Notes under the pieces: generated by a model
Databases searched by the model: none
Seen by the model: only the letters and a program-made list of their open reading frames with translations
Told to the model about the DNA's origin: nothing
Translations under genes and position numbers: made by a program
From: Bradyrhizobium lablabi
GTDB lineage: Bacteria; Pseudomonadota; Alphaproteobacteria; Rhizobiales; Xanthobacteraceae
Direction: 5' to 3'
DNA: 64,000 bases
Assembly (NCBI RefSeq): GCF_018129385.1
Contig: NZ_JAFCLN010000003.1
Span: 208,501-272,500 of the forward strand
In this document: positions 15,407 to 23,897 of the stretch, in pieces
Position numbering within the stretch: the stretch's first letter is position 1
Layout of the letters: each line of letters begins with the position of its first letter

Positions 15407-16993
15407 ATGCGGAAGTCCCTGTTCCCGGTCACCGTCGCAGCTCTCACCCTATCATCCTCAGCGCCGCTGCTCGCGCAAAGCGACGTGGATCAACAACTCG
15501 GCAGCGTTCACTTCAAGACCTCCTGCAACGAAGTGGCCCAGCGCCGCTTCGATCGCGGGATGCGCTATCAGCACTCGTTCTGGTACCTCAACGCCAAGGA
15601 GGTCTTCGAGGAGGCCATCAAGGCCGATCCGACATGCGCGATGGCATATTGGGGCATCGCGCTCACGCTGATGGACAACCCTCACGGCGCAATCCCGCGG
15701 CCGAACCTTGCGCCGGGTCTCGCCGCGATCACCAAAGCCAAGGAAATCGGAGCCGCGACCGAGCGCGAACGCGACTACATCGACGCCTTGATGGTGATGT
15801 ACACGGACTACGACAAGATTCCTCACGTCCAGCGCATGCGCGCGTGGCGCGACGCCCAGGCTAAGGTCGCAGCGAAGTATAAGGACGACGACGAAGCCCA
15901 GATCGCCTATGCCATCACGCTCAATACGTCGGCGGACCCGAACGACAAGACCTACACACAGCAAACCAGGGGCGCCGCAATCCTGGAGCCCATCTCCGTG
16001 CGGCTGCCGCAGCATCCGGGCGTGACGCATTACCTGATCCATCTTTACGATTATCCGGCGACCGCGCATAAAGGCCTCGACGCCGCCAATCGCTACGCCA
16101 AGATCGCGCCGGCTGCGCCGCACGCCCAGCACATGCCGTCGCACATCTACACCCGCGTCGGCTATTGGAAGGAATCAATCGCTTCCAACACAGCTTCCGT
16201 AAAGGCAGCGCGCGCCGAAAAATCGGTCGGCAATTATCTGCATGCGCAGGATTACATGGTCTATGCCCACCTCCAGCTTGGTCAGGACCAGCAGGCGCGC
16301 GCCGTCATCGACGACATGATGAAGGAAACCGACTTCAAGGCGACCGTCTTCGCGGCCGATTACGCGCTGGCAGCTTCGCCGGCCCGTTATGCTATCGACC
16401 GGGCGGACTGGGAAAGCGCTTCGCAACTATCCGTCAGGCCAAGTGGTTTGAACTACGCGATGGCGATAACGCACTTCGCGCGCGCGCTCGGCGCGGCGCA
16501 TTCCGGCAAGCCGGAGGCCGCCAAAGCCGACGTCCAGAAGCTCGCCGAATTGAGCGACAAGCTGCGCGACAGCAAGGATGCCTATTGGTCGGAGATCGTC
16601 GACATCCAGCGTCAAATCGCCGTTGCCTGGGTGCTTCACGCGGAGGGCAAGTACGATGAAGCGCTGAAGGCCATGAGCGCCGCTGCGGATGCCGAGGACA
16701 GGACGGAGAAGCATGCGGTCACGCCGGGTCCTCTGGCGCCGGCGCGCGAGCTCTATGGCTTCATGCTGCTCGATCGCGGCCAGGGCAAGGAGGCCCTTGC
16801 GGCGTTCGAGGCCACCAAGGCCAAGGAGCCGAACCGCTTCCAGGGTTATGCGGGCGCCGCCAGGGCAGCCGACGCGCTCGGTGACAAGGAGACGGTAAGG
16901 CAGAACTATCAGCAACTCGTCGCCTTGACGGCGAATGCTGATACCGAGCGGCCGGAGATTGCGACGGCGAAAAAATATCTCGCCAGCAACTAG
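15407..16993 (+). CDS. Exported TPR-repeat protein
   Basis: 528 residues with signal peptide MRKSLFPVTVAALTLSSSAPLLAQ. Helical repeats follow: RRFDRGMRYQHSFWYLNAKEVFEEAIKADPTCAMAYWGIAL is a clear first TPR, and more repeats lie around residues 230-280, 390-430 and 440-510 (LLDRGQGKEALAAFEATKAKEPNRFQGY). A conserved HYLIHLYDYP and HMPSHIYTRVGYW core recalls a family of secreted TPR proteins of about 500-600 residues with unknown function. It is followed after 28 bp by a membrane protein gene, probably the same operon. TPRs imply a protein-binding scaffold in the periplasm. Confidence 0.88.
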   Translation: MRKSLFPVTVAALTLSSSAPLLAQSDVDQQLGSVHFKTSCNEVAQRRFDRGMRYQHSFWYLNAKEVFEEAIKADPTCAMAYWGIALTLMDNPHGAIPRPNLAPGLAAITKAKEIGAATERERDYIDALMVMYTDYDKIPHVQRMRAWRDAQAKVAAKYKDDDEAQIAYAITLNTSADPNDKTYTQQTRGAAILEPISVRLPQHPGVTHYLIHLYDYPATAHKGLDAANRYAKIAPAAPHAQHMPSHIYTRVGYWKESIASNTASVKAARAEKSVGNYLHAQDYMVYAHLQLGQDQQARAVIDDMMKETDFKATVFAADYALAASPARYAIDRADWESASQLSVRPSGLNYAMAITHFARALGAAHSGKPEAAKADVQKLAELSDKLRDSKDAYWSEIVDIQRQIAVAWVLHAEGKYDEALKAMSAAADAEDRTEKHAVTPGPLAPARELYGFMLLDRGQGKEALAAFEATKAKEPNRFQGYAGAARAADALGDKETVRQNYQQLVALTANADTERPEIATAKKYLASN

Positions 16994-17021
16994 TGCTGCC
17001 TCGAGCAACGGCGGTGAAACG

Positions 17022-17582
17022 ATGAGGAGAGCAACTGTTATCGCCGTTGCGGCAATCTCGCTCGGAAGCGTGCTGGCGGCAGCGCTGTTATGGTTCAGCC
17101 TGCCCCGGCGTGCCATTGCAACGGCGGCCGTGCCGGTATGGACCGAAGTGGCCTGGCCCTTCCCTGTCGATCAGTGGGGCAAGGGAAAGGCATTCCGGTG
17201 CAGGGCGTCGGACTGCGGCGCCGAGGTGAACGTTTACCTGCGAGCCAAGATCGGTTTTTGCAATTGCACGACAGGTGTCGCCGATGACGACGATCTGGAC
17301 CGAATGGGAGATCTTGTTCTGTTCGGCACGGCCGCTCCTCGCGGCACCGGTCATCCGATCAGCGTCGCGTGGATGAAGGGGCGCAGCCGCGCCTATGTGC
17401 TCGATGCCGGCAGTCGATCCGGCAAGACAGCGATATCGATCGTTTTCAACGAACGATGCGACATGATCGCAGCGACGGCGGTGCTCGGCCACGACAGGCC
17501 GGAGATTGCCGAACCCGGCGTGATGGAGTTTCTCAACAGCAGCACAGTGATGCGCTGGGCCGAGGTAACGCTGGGACTCTAG
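17022..17582 (+). CDS. Membrane-anchored hypothetical protein with Cys motif
   Basis: 186 residues from ATG 17022, 28 bp after the TPR gene. One N-terminal membrane segment (about 5-26) is followed by an extracytoplasmic domain. It contains FRCRASDCGAEV and FCNCTTG (four cysteines within about 25 residues), suitable for disulfides or metal binding, and ends in a compact beta-rich region (AWMKGRSRAYVLDAG, AISIVFNERCDMIAA). No family recognised. The spacing suggests it works with the TPR protein. Confidence 0.75.
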   Translation: MRRATVIAVAAISLGSVLAAALLWFSLPRRAIATAAVPVWTEVAWPFPVDQWGKGKAFRCRASDCGAEVNVYLRAKIGFCNCTTGVADDDDLDRMGDLVLFGTAAPRGTGHPISVAWMKGRSRAYVLDAGSRSGKTAISIVFNERCDMIAATAVLGHDRPEIAEPGVMEFLNSSTVMRWAEVTLGL

Positions 17583-17640
17583 GCAAGCGCGCTGGCAACG
17601 TGTCGGCTCGTTCGTCTCATTTGGAATCGAAAGCCCCTTA

Positions 17641-17672
17641 CAGCGCGCTATCGCGAATCCGCCTTACGCGCT
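17641..17672. repeat. Family A repeat fragment
   Basis: GCGCGCTATCGCGAATCCGCCTTACGCGC shares the AATCCGCC core with the copies at 2.7-4 kb; only about one half is present. The rest of 17583-17832 is the probable 5' leader of the cold-shock gene. Confidence 0.4.
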
Positions 17673-17832
17673 CCTTGCAAAAGGCCGCAAATGGTATATA
17701 TCGTCGTCATTCGATTAGCCGCTGTGCCTTGTTGAATGCGCCCGCGGGCTCCTTTTCCAAAGACATCGACGAAGTTGAAATTGGTTCGCGCGATCACCGC
17801 GCGGAATGCGCTCGCGCGCTTTGGAGAACGGA

Positions 17833-18042
17833 ATGACGACAGGTACTGTGAAGTGGTTCAATGGCCAAAAAGGCTTCGGTTTTATTCAGCCAAGTGACGG
17901 CGGCACCGATGTGTTCGTGCACATCAGCGCAGTCGAGCGGGCCGGTTTGTCCGGATTGGCGGAAGGCCAGAAGGTAACATTCGAAATCAAGACCGACCGG
18001 ATGCGCGGCAAGGTCAGCGCAGAGAATCTTTCGCTGGCCTAA
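17833..18042 (+). CDS. Cold-shock domain protein (CspA family)
   Basis: 69 residues from ATG 17833, the family length. [24 protein letters not shown] contains RNP-1 (KGFGFI) and [13 protein letters not shown] contains RNP-2 (VFVHI). These small OB-fold proteins bind single-stranded RNA or DNA and melt mRNA structure. A start at 17806 is in frame but adds residues unlike the family. A clear terminator follows at 18086. Confidence 0.96.
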   Translation: MTTGTVKWFNGQKGFGFIQPSDGGTDVFVHISAVERAGLSGLAEGQKVTFEIKTDRMRGKVSAENLSLA

Positions 18043-18085
18043 GCCGGTTACATCTTTCCACGGATGTACTGGAAAGGTGTTCATG

Positions 18086-18115
18086 CCCGCTCAGCCGAAG
18101 GGTTGAGCGGGTTTT
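18086..18115 (+). terminator. Rho-independent terminator of the cold-shock gene
   Basis: CCCGCTCA (18086-18093) pairs with TGAGCGGG (18104-18111), an 8-bp GC-rich stem with a 10-nt loop, directly followed by TTTT. It lies 44 bp after the stop codon. Confidence 0.85.
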
Positions 18116-18139
18116 GTCGTTCGGCGTGCCCTGCACGAC

Positions 18140-18640
18140 TCACGGCTTGCCGATCAACATCGCGAGCGCCGCCGCGAGGAATGGAAACGGCAGCGACACA
18201 GCCGCGCGGAACCAGACGAACCTGGCCGGCATGAACGGGATTTCCCAGAGAATCATCCGCTGGAAGGCGAACAGCGCCCAGGCGATGACATAGGCAATCA
18301 CTTGCGGCGGGCCGCCGCCGACCTTCAGCGCGACGGCCGCGATCGAAAAGCCGACCACCGGGCCGCCGGGCGTGAGCCCGCCAGCGATGGTGGCGGTCAG
18401 CACGCCGAACCAGCCGCTGTCCGGGCCGAGCCAGCCGGTGATCACTTCGGGCGGAATGACCGCGGCGATGAAGCCGGAGCCGATCACGCCAAGCGCGATG
18501 CGCGGCACGATGTTGATGAAATCCATGGTGCCTTCGCGCGCCGCTGAAACTGCCACCACGCGGCCGCGCCGCCACACCATGAAGCCGAGCACGGCGACCG
18601 AGCCCCACAGCGTGACGTCGATGATCAGGGCTGCGGTCAT
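18140..18640 (-). CDS. Permease subunit B (ArsP/YraQ-like half)
   Basis: 166 residues from ATG 18640, whose ATGA overlaps the TGA of the preceding permease gene, so the two are translationally coupled. Four to five membrane segments; the internal TATIAGGLTPGGPVVGFSIAA resembles the Gly/Pro-rich half-repeat of UPF0718 (DUF318) permeases such as ArsP/YraQ, which move organoarsenicals or unknown solutes. A usual family member is one chain of about 300-350 residues with two such halves; here each half is a separate gene. Confidence 0.78.
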   Translation of the reverse strand: MTAALIIDVTLWGSVAVLGFMVWRRGRVVAVSAAREGTMDFINIVPRIALGVIGSGFIAAVIPPEVITGWLGPDSGWFGVLTATIAGGLTPGGPVVGFSIAAVALKVGGGPPQVIAYVIAWALFAFQRMILWEIPFMPARFVWFRAAVSLPFPFLAAALAMLIGKP

Positions 18641-19239
18641 TCGTCCCTGCCCTTCTTTGGATACATCCGCACATAGACGATGCGACCGAGCGCGCCGGCA
18701 AGGATCGGGATCGGCACAGAGAGGATGATCCGCCACAGCGTGAAATCGGTGCCCAGGATCGGCAGCTCCCAGGCGATGGCGCGGCCGTAGCCGATCAGCG
18801 TCCAGCTCACCACCATGGCGATGGTCGCGCCGAAATCGGCGCCCACGGTGAGCAGGGCCGCGGCGACCGGATACGCCGTGAACGGCCCGCCCGGCAGGAT
18901 CGCGCCGAAGGCGGTGCCGATCAGCAATCCCTTCAGGCCGGATTCCGGCCCGAGCGCGCGCGAGACTTTTTCATGCGGCAGGATTTCGGCGATGAAGGCG
19001 CCCAGCAGGCAGCCGGCCAGCACACGCGGCAGGATCTCGCCGAACAGCCAGATATCGCTGGAGAGAATTTCCGTGACGCCGGATGTGCCGTCGCGGCGCC
19101 AGACCAGCACGACGCAGACCGCGACCAGGACGCCGATGAAGATCATTGACCAGCCGACCGGCTTGCGCTGCTTGCGCGGCGCTGCCTCCGGCTCGGCCGT
19201 GTCGTCGGGCGGCGGTGGGTTCGCGGTGGGCTCTGACAA
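18637..19239 (-). CDS. Permease subunit A (ArsP/YraQ-like half)
   Basis: 200 residues. A Pro/Glu-rich cytosolic N-terminus (1-30) is followed by a first membrane helix, then three to four more. The signature IGTAFGAILPGGPFTAYPVAAALL parallels TIAGGLTPGGPVVGFSIAA in the partner gene. The last four bases overlap the partner's start. Together the pair would make a two-repeat inner-membrane permease. Substrate unknown; no cysteine that would point to metals is conserved in the helices. Confidence 0.78.
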   Translation of the reverse strand: MSEPTANPPPPDDTAEPEAAPRKQRKPVGWSMIFIGVLVAVCVVLVWRRDGTSGVTEILSSDIWLFGEILPRVLAGCLLGAFIAEILPHEKVSRALGPESGLKGLLIGTAFGAILPGGPFTAYPVAAALLTVGADFGATIAMVVSWTLIGYGRAIAWELPILGTDFTLWRIILSVPIPILAGALGRIVYVRMYPKKGRDE

Positions 19240-19355
19240 TGAGGCGAGTCGGGGTTTGGAAAAGGACTTCCCTGCTTAGTCGCCGCGGCGAGGGGACGCA
19301 AACCGAAGGACGGCCTATCCCATGCGCCGCTCAGGGATGGCCATGCAGGCCGGCT

Positions 19356-19730
19356 TCAGGCGAAGTGCCGCACCAGCGCGAGGCCGGCAAACAGCCCGGC
19401 GATCGACAGCACCACCGAGCCGATCACATAGAGCGCGGCCAGCATCAGCTCGCCGCGCTCATAGAGCAGCGCGGCATCGAGCGAATAGGCCGAGAAGGTG
19501 GTGTAGCCGCCGAGGATGCCCGTCATCAGGAACAGCCGCCATGGCTGGGCGGCTTCACCCTTGAAGGCGAGATAGCCCGCGATCAGGCCCATCACGGTGG
19601 AGCCCGTGATGTTGATGATGAAGGTGCCCCAGGGAAAGCCGGGCGGCATGCAGCGCGCGCAAGTGAGATTGATGAGGTGGCGGAGCGTTGCGCCAAGGCC
19701 GCCGCCGATGAAAACGAGGATGTAGCTCAC
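19356..19730 (-). CDS. crcB: Fluoride channel CrcB/Fluc
   Basis: 124 residues, normal length. MSYILVFIGGGLGATLRHLI at the start, then the signature PWGTFIINITGSTVMG with the conserved Asn, and GGYTTFSAYSLDAALL with the Phe-box Thr-Thr-Phe-Ser. Four membrane helices; it acts as an antiparallel dimer exporting fluoride down its gradient. No fluoride riboswitch was recognised upstream, where a palindromic repeat lies instead. Confidence 0.95.
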   Translation of the reverse strand: MSYILVFIGGGLGATLRHLINLTCARCMPPGFPWGTFIINITGSTVMGLIAGYLAFKGEAAQPWRLFLMTGILGGYTTFSAYSLDAALLYERGELMLAALYVIGSVVLSIAGLFAGLALVRHFA

Positions 19731-19764
19731 CTGCCCTGCCCTTAGCTCAGGGAGCGACTTTCAT

Positions 19765-19849
19765 CGTCATTGCGAGCGAAGCGAAGCAATCCAGCTTTCC
19801 GCACGGGGATGGATGGATTGCTTCGTCGCTGTCGCTCCTCGCAATGACG
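19765..19849. repeat. Palindromic repeat, family B (copy 1)
   Basis: Arms CGTCATTGCGAG and CTCGCAATGACG, with inner GCGAAGCAATCCA and TGGATTGCTTCG, make a long imperfect hairpin. A second copy lies at 49839-49922. It lies between sodB and crcB. Confidence 0.85.
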
Positions 19850-19875
19850 GCTGAGGGACTATCAGACCTTGCCGA

Positions 19876-20472
19876 TCACACCTTGCCGAACAGCTCGTCG
19901 ACATAGTCCCAGTTGATCAGGTGATCGCAGAACGCCTTCAGATAATCCGGGCGGCGGTTGCGGTAGTCGATGTAGTAGGAGTGCTCCCAGACGTCGCAGC
20001 CGAGGATCGGCGTGGCGCCGTGCACCAGCGGGCTCTCGCCGTTCGCGGTCTTGGAGATTTCGAGCTTGCCGTTCTTGACCTGTAGCCAGCACCAGCCGGA
20101 GCCGAACTGGCCGACACCGGCGGCGGCGAAATCGGTCTTGAACTTGTCGAGGCCGCCGAGGTCTTCGTTGATCTTCTTCTCCAGCCGGCCCGGAATCTTG
20201 CTGCCGCCGCCATTCGGCTTCATCCAGTTCCAGAAATGCAGGTGGTTGTAGTGCTGGCCGGCATTGTTGAACACGGCCGCGTTCTTGCCGAACGAGCCCT
20301 TGACGATCTCCTCAAGGGATTTGCCTTCGAATTCGGTCCCCTTGATCGCGTTGTTGCCGTTGGTCACATAGGCCTGATGGTGCTTGTCGTGATGGTACTC
20401 CAGCGTCTCCTTGGACATGTGGGGCGCGAGGGCGTCGTGGGCATAGGGCAGGTTCGGGAGCGTGAATGTCAT
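19876..20472 (-). CDS. sodB: Fe/Mn superoxide dismutase
   Basis: 198 residues, cytosolic (no signal). All family blocks are visible: LPNLPYAHDALAPHMSKETLEYHHDKHHQAYV with the first His ligand, FNNAGQHYNHLHFWNWMKPNGGG with the second, and PILGCDVWEHSYYIDYRNRRPDY with the Asp and His ligands. The AGQHYNHLHFW and FGSGWCWL blocks fit the iron-using SodB group. It removes superoxide as a dimer. Confidence 0.96.
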   Translation of the reverse strand: MTFTLPNLPYAHDALAPHMSKETLEYHHDKHHQAYVTNGNNAIKGTEFEGKSLEEIVKGSFGKNAAVFNNAGQHYNHLHFWNWMKPNGGGSKIPGRLEKKINEDLGGLDKFKTDFAAAGVGQFGSGWCWLQVKNGKLEISKTANGESPLVHGATPILGCDVWEHSYYIDYRNRRPDYLKAFCDHLINWDYVDELFGKV

Positions 20473-20830
20473 GGGACTGTCCGCAAATGGTGGGAGACGG
20501 GGGGTAACGGGAACTCCTTATAGAAGGTTCCAGCGGCCTTCGACACCTGCAAATTTTGGAAAACAGGCGCCGCGCGGGGCATGGATGGTCACATCCGGCG
20601 GCAGCAAAATATCATTTGGAATGAATTGCTTACGCGATCGATCGACGACATGCCGGATCGATCCTGCGGAAGCGCCCGGATTGTCGCAGCGCGCCTGGTA
20701 TTGCCGGCGCCGGCCTTCGCGGTTCGATACGGTCTCCATCGCCGATTGCGCGTAAGGACGAATTGCAAACAACCAGTCCTTCGCATTTAATCCGGCGCGT
20801 TATTGTAGCTATTTTGCCGGGGGTACATCC
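20473..20830. other. Divergent intergenic region, no gene seen
   Basis: 358 bp between the sodB start and a secreted-protein gene. I see only shadow ORFs. A minus-strand TATAAG near 20518-20523 could be the sodB -10, with no good -35. GGGGGTACATCC before 20831 is the RBS of the rightward gene. Confidence 0.5.
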
Positions 20831-21331
20831 ATGGGGCTGAAGACGATTTCGTTCGGTGCGGCGTTGGCCGCCACCATCCTTACAACATCTGCGCCCAGCG
20901 AAGCGGCCGGCCAGGTCAGGGCGCGGTTCACCTTCGAGGGCCTTGCGACCTGCCAGAACCCGCCGATCACGAACTTTCCGATTCGTGGCGAGGGAGAAGG
21001 CGTGCTGTCGACCGACCGCAGCGCGACACTCAACATGAATTCCACGGTCGAGGGCCAGGTGCAGTACCAGGCCAAACTCGGCGGCAAGGCGATGGAGGCG
21101 CCGGCGGGCTCGGCCTCGCTGCATGTGGTCGGACGGCATACGCTGCGGGCGGTGCGGGATTATCCGAACAACCAGATCATCATCACGATGACCATTCGCG
21201 GCGCTGCCTGCACGATGACGATCGACCAGCGGCTGAAGCCCGGCAAGAAGCAGTATACCTTCTACAACGGCTCCGGCCTTTCCTACTGCTCGCGTCCGGT
21301 CATCACCCGGACCCAGTGCACCAGCTACTGA
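20831..21331 (+). CDS. Secreted hypothetical protein
   Basis: 166 residues with signal MGLKTISFGAALAATILTTSAPSEA. The mature protein is beta-rich with four cysteines (LATCQNPP, GAACTMTI, LSYCSRPV, TQCTSY) that could form two disulfides. No known family. It is convergent with the caspase-like gene, whose C-terminus is also Cys-rich, but a functional link is not shown. Confidence 0.75.
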   Translation: MGLKTISFGAALAATILTTSAPSEAAGQVRARFTFEGLATCQNPPITNFPIRGEGEGVLSTDRSATLNMNSTVEGQVQYQAKLGGKAMEAPAGSASLHVVGRHTLRAVRDYPNNQIIITMTIRGAACTMTIDQRLKPGKKQYTFYNGSGLSYCSRPVITRTQCTSY

Positions 21332-21357
21332 TCGGCAACGATTGCGGGGCGCCCCCG

Positions 21358-23136
21358 CTATTCGCAGAACGACATGCCGTTGGCGACGAAGCACTTGCCG
21401 CCGCGCCGGCCCGAGGCGGGCGCGCGGCGCTCACGCTGCTGCGTGACCTTCGGCGGCCGCTTCTGGCAGGCACCGTTGGAGCCGAGCACGTAGCCGTCGT
21501 CGCAGGTGATCTTGACGCATTGTTCGCCGCTGGCGCGGTAGCCGCGCTCGCAGGCGAGCGGACAGACGCGGCCGGTTTTCGATTTCACCACGTCGAGCGC
21601 ATCGATGCTGGCGAGCTTGATGTCGAGCTTGGTGCCGGCATTGTTGTTGAACGATGACAGCGCCTTGCGCGCCGATTCATTCCACTCGCTGCTCACGTCG
21701 CCGGTCTTGCAGCCGACGCGCTTCAATTCGGCCTGCAACAGGCGGGGGATATCGGGGGGTGCCGGCTGCGACGTGCGGCTTTCCTGCGGCGCAAGCGAAG
21801 CCACCTTGGCTTCCTCCGCTTTCCTGCCCTCTTCCGCTTTCCGCGCCTGTTCGGCGGCAAGCCGCGCCTCGTCGGCCTGCTGCTTCTCTGCCGTCTTGCG
21901 GGCCTCCTCGGCTACCTTGGCGGCGAGCTTGGCGTCGTCTGCCGCCTTTTTCTCGGCGGCCTTGCGGGCGTCCTCCTCTGCCTTGGCCTGAGCGGCCGCC
22001 TTGGCCTTCTCGGCGGCGGCGACCTTTTCTTCCTCGATGCGCTTCTGCTTCTCGGCGGCCAGTTTCGCTTCTTCGGCCGCTTTGGCCTGCTGCGCGGCCT
22101 TGGCCTGTTCGGCGGCCCTGGCGCCTTCGGCGGCTAACCTCGCCTGCTCTTCCGCGGCCAGCCGCGCCTTCTCGGCGGCGGCAACCCGGGTAGCTTCCGC
22201 CGCGAGCTTGTTGCGCTGGGCTTTCGCTAGCTCGGTGTAGAAGCCGGACGGATGGGCGGCGATGAAGGAATCCCACGCCTCCCGCGTGCCGACGCGCTCG
22301 GCCAGTTCATAGTCTCTGCGGACACCTGCATTGGGATCGGCGACCACGGGCGGCGCCGCGACTGCCGGCGCCGGCACCAGCGAAACATCGTTGCCGCCCA
22401 GCGAACCATAGACAAACGGCTCCTGCCGGTTGCCGGTGGCTTTCATGACGTCATCGCGCACCAGGCGGAATGCCTTGCCGAGTTCGAGCCCGGGCTTGGC
22501 CAGATGCGCCAGCAAGGCCGATGTGAAGGGACTGTGGCGGCCGTCGCCATCGGCGGCGGTCGATCCGCCCTTGGCCGCGAACGCGATCAGCGTGTTCGGC
22601 CGCGACGGCTCGACACCGGCGAGCCCGCGGCCGAGCGCGCGCGAGGCCACCATACGTTTCATCGTCTTCGCGAAAGGATTGTCGCGGCAGGCATCGAGGA
22701 TGACGAGCCGCAACTGCTTGGCCGGCTCGATCGCCTGTAGGATGCGGTCGAGCGAAATGGCCTCGTCATAAGCGTCGGTATCGCGCTCCAGCACGGCGTC
22801 GACGGGCACGAGATAGTTGGTGCCGTCCACCTCGAGCCCGTGACCGGCATAATAGATGACGGCGATATCGGCATCGCGCGCCTTTTCGGTGAAGTCGCGC
22901 AAGGCGCGCCGCATTTCCGAATTCTTCAGGTCGCGGCGGGTTTCGACGACGTCGAAGGCGGCCTTCTTGAACATGTCGGTGACGGCGGCGGCATCGTTGG
23001 CGGGATTGGCCAGCGCGACCACGTTCTGGTAGCTGGAATTGCCGACCACGAAGGCGACGCGCTTGTCGGCGAGCGCGGACCGGCTGGCAAGACCAATTGC
23101 CAGCATGGCAACGATCAAGGTGGCGAGCCGGCGCAT
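21358..23136 (-). CDS. Exported caspase-like (peptidase C14) protein with Ala/Lys/Glu coiled coil
   Basis: 592 residues. A signal peptide (about 1-23) precedes a caspase p20-like domain (about 24-245) with catalytic His99 (YYAGHGLE) and Cys150 (ILDACRDNPF). A linker (245-300) contains an AWDSFIAAHPSGFYTELA motif. Residues about 305-440 are an extreme A/K/E coiled coil (AAEKAKAAAQAKAEEDARKAAEKK style). The C-terminus (about 450-592) has a small helical domain and a Cys-rich segment (VCPLACERGY, QCVKITCDDGYVLG, ACQKR, GGKCFVANGMSFCE) likely disulfide-bonded. Rhizobial proteins with this order are common but uncharacterised. Confidence 0.9.
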   Translation of the reverse strand: MRRLATLIVAMLAIGLASRSALADKRVAFVVGNSSYQNVVALANPANDAAAVTDMFKKAAFDVVETRRDLKNSEMRRALRDFTEKARDADIAVIYYAGHGLEVDGTNYLVPVDAVLERDTDAYDEAISLDRILQAIEPAKQLRLVILDACRDNPFAKTMKRMVASRALGRGLAGVEPSRPNTLIAFAAKGGSTAADGDGRHSPFTSALLAHLAKPGLELGKAFRLVRDDVMKATGNRQEPFVYGSLGGNDVSLVPAPAVAAPPVVADPNAGVRRDYELAERVGTREAWDSFIAAHPSGFYTELAKAQRNKLAAEATRVAAAEKARLAAEEQARLAAEGARAAEQAKAAQQAKAAEEAKLAAEKQKRIEEEKVAAAEKAKAAAQAKAEEDARKAAEKKAADDAKLAAKVAEEARKTAEKQQADEARLAAEQARKAEEGRKAEEAKVASLAPQESRTSQPAPPDIPRLLQAELKRVGCKTGDVSSEWNESARKALSSFNNNAGTKLDIKLASIDALDVVKSKTGRVCPLACERGYRASGEQCVKITCDDGYVLGSNGACQKRPPKVTQQRERRAPASGRRGGKCFVANGMSFCE

Positions 23137-23265
23137 CGAGTTCCCCAGTTTCCGATCGTGGAATCATATCATTTGCCCACATCACAGCAAGGCGAGGCGC
23201 CGCCATCTGTGATTTCCGTCACCGATCGGCTATGGCGGCACCCGGGCATCGTGTGGGAATCGAGC

Positions 23266-23796
23266 ATGAGCATCGAAATCGAGGTCTTGAACGGGGATGC
23301 GTCCTGGCCGGTGGCTGAGCCGTTGATGGAGGCGGTCTGGCCGCCGCATGTGCTGCAAAAGCTGCCATGGGGCGAGGTGGTATTTGCCCATGCCGATTTG
23401 CGGGTGCTGGTGCAATCCGAGGAGCAGGGCCTGCTCTGCCACGTCGGCATTTTCCGGCGCGAAGTGACATGGAACGGGCGCAAGCTGCGCGCCGGCGGCA
23501 TCGGCGCCGTCGCAACCCGCGAGGATTGCCGCCGCCACGGCCATGCCAGCATCGCGCTCAATGCCGCCGTGCAGACGCTGCGCCACGAGGGCGCGATCGA
23601 TTTCGGCATGCTGTTCTGCGAACCGCACAACGCGCCGTTCTACGCGGCGCGCGGCTGGCAGCTCTATGAGGGCGAGGTCTATGCCGAGCAGCCGGAGAAG
23701 GGCCGTCTCCGTTTCGATGTCCTGACGCCGTATATCTTCCATATCCGCCGCTCACCGCTGCGGGGCGTCGTCGACCTATGCGGCCTGCCGTGGTGA
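23266..23796 (+). CDS. GNAT family N-acetyltransferase
   Basis: 176 residues from ATG 23266. The long frame from 22840 runs antisense to the caspase gene, so I reject that start. The acetyl-CoA site is seen as IGAVATREDCRRHGHASIALNAAV (R-x-x-G-x-A form RRHGHA) and the last core motif as NAPFYAARGWQLYEGE. The order resembles aminoglycoside 2'-N-acetyltransferases and their environmental relatives (LRVLVQSEEQGLLCHVGIFRR). Resistance function is not implied; the acceptor is unknown. Confidence 0.88.
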   Translation: MSIEIEVLNGDASWPVAEPLMEAVWPPHVLQKLPWGEVVFAHADLRVLVQSEEQGLLCHVGIFRREVTWNGRKLRAGGIGAVATREDCRRHGHASIALNAAVQTLRHEGAIDFGMLFCEPHNAPFYAARGWQLYEGEVYAEQPEKGRLRFDVLTPYIFHIRRSPLRGVVDLCGLPW

Positions 23797-23897
23797 CCTC
23801 TGCGCGGCAGGGGATAGTTTGCCGCCCGCACCGTCTATAATATGTCGTCCATAATCTATTGCGCCGGGCGGAATTCGCTCCGGCAGGCCGGGGACGC

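Noticed and set aside
19731..19875. Possible fluoride riboswitch before crcB.
   Set aside because: The sequence is family-B palindromic repeat; the conserved fluoride-aptamer pattern was not seen.
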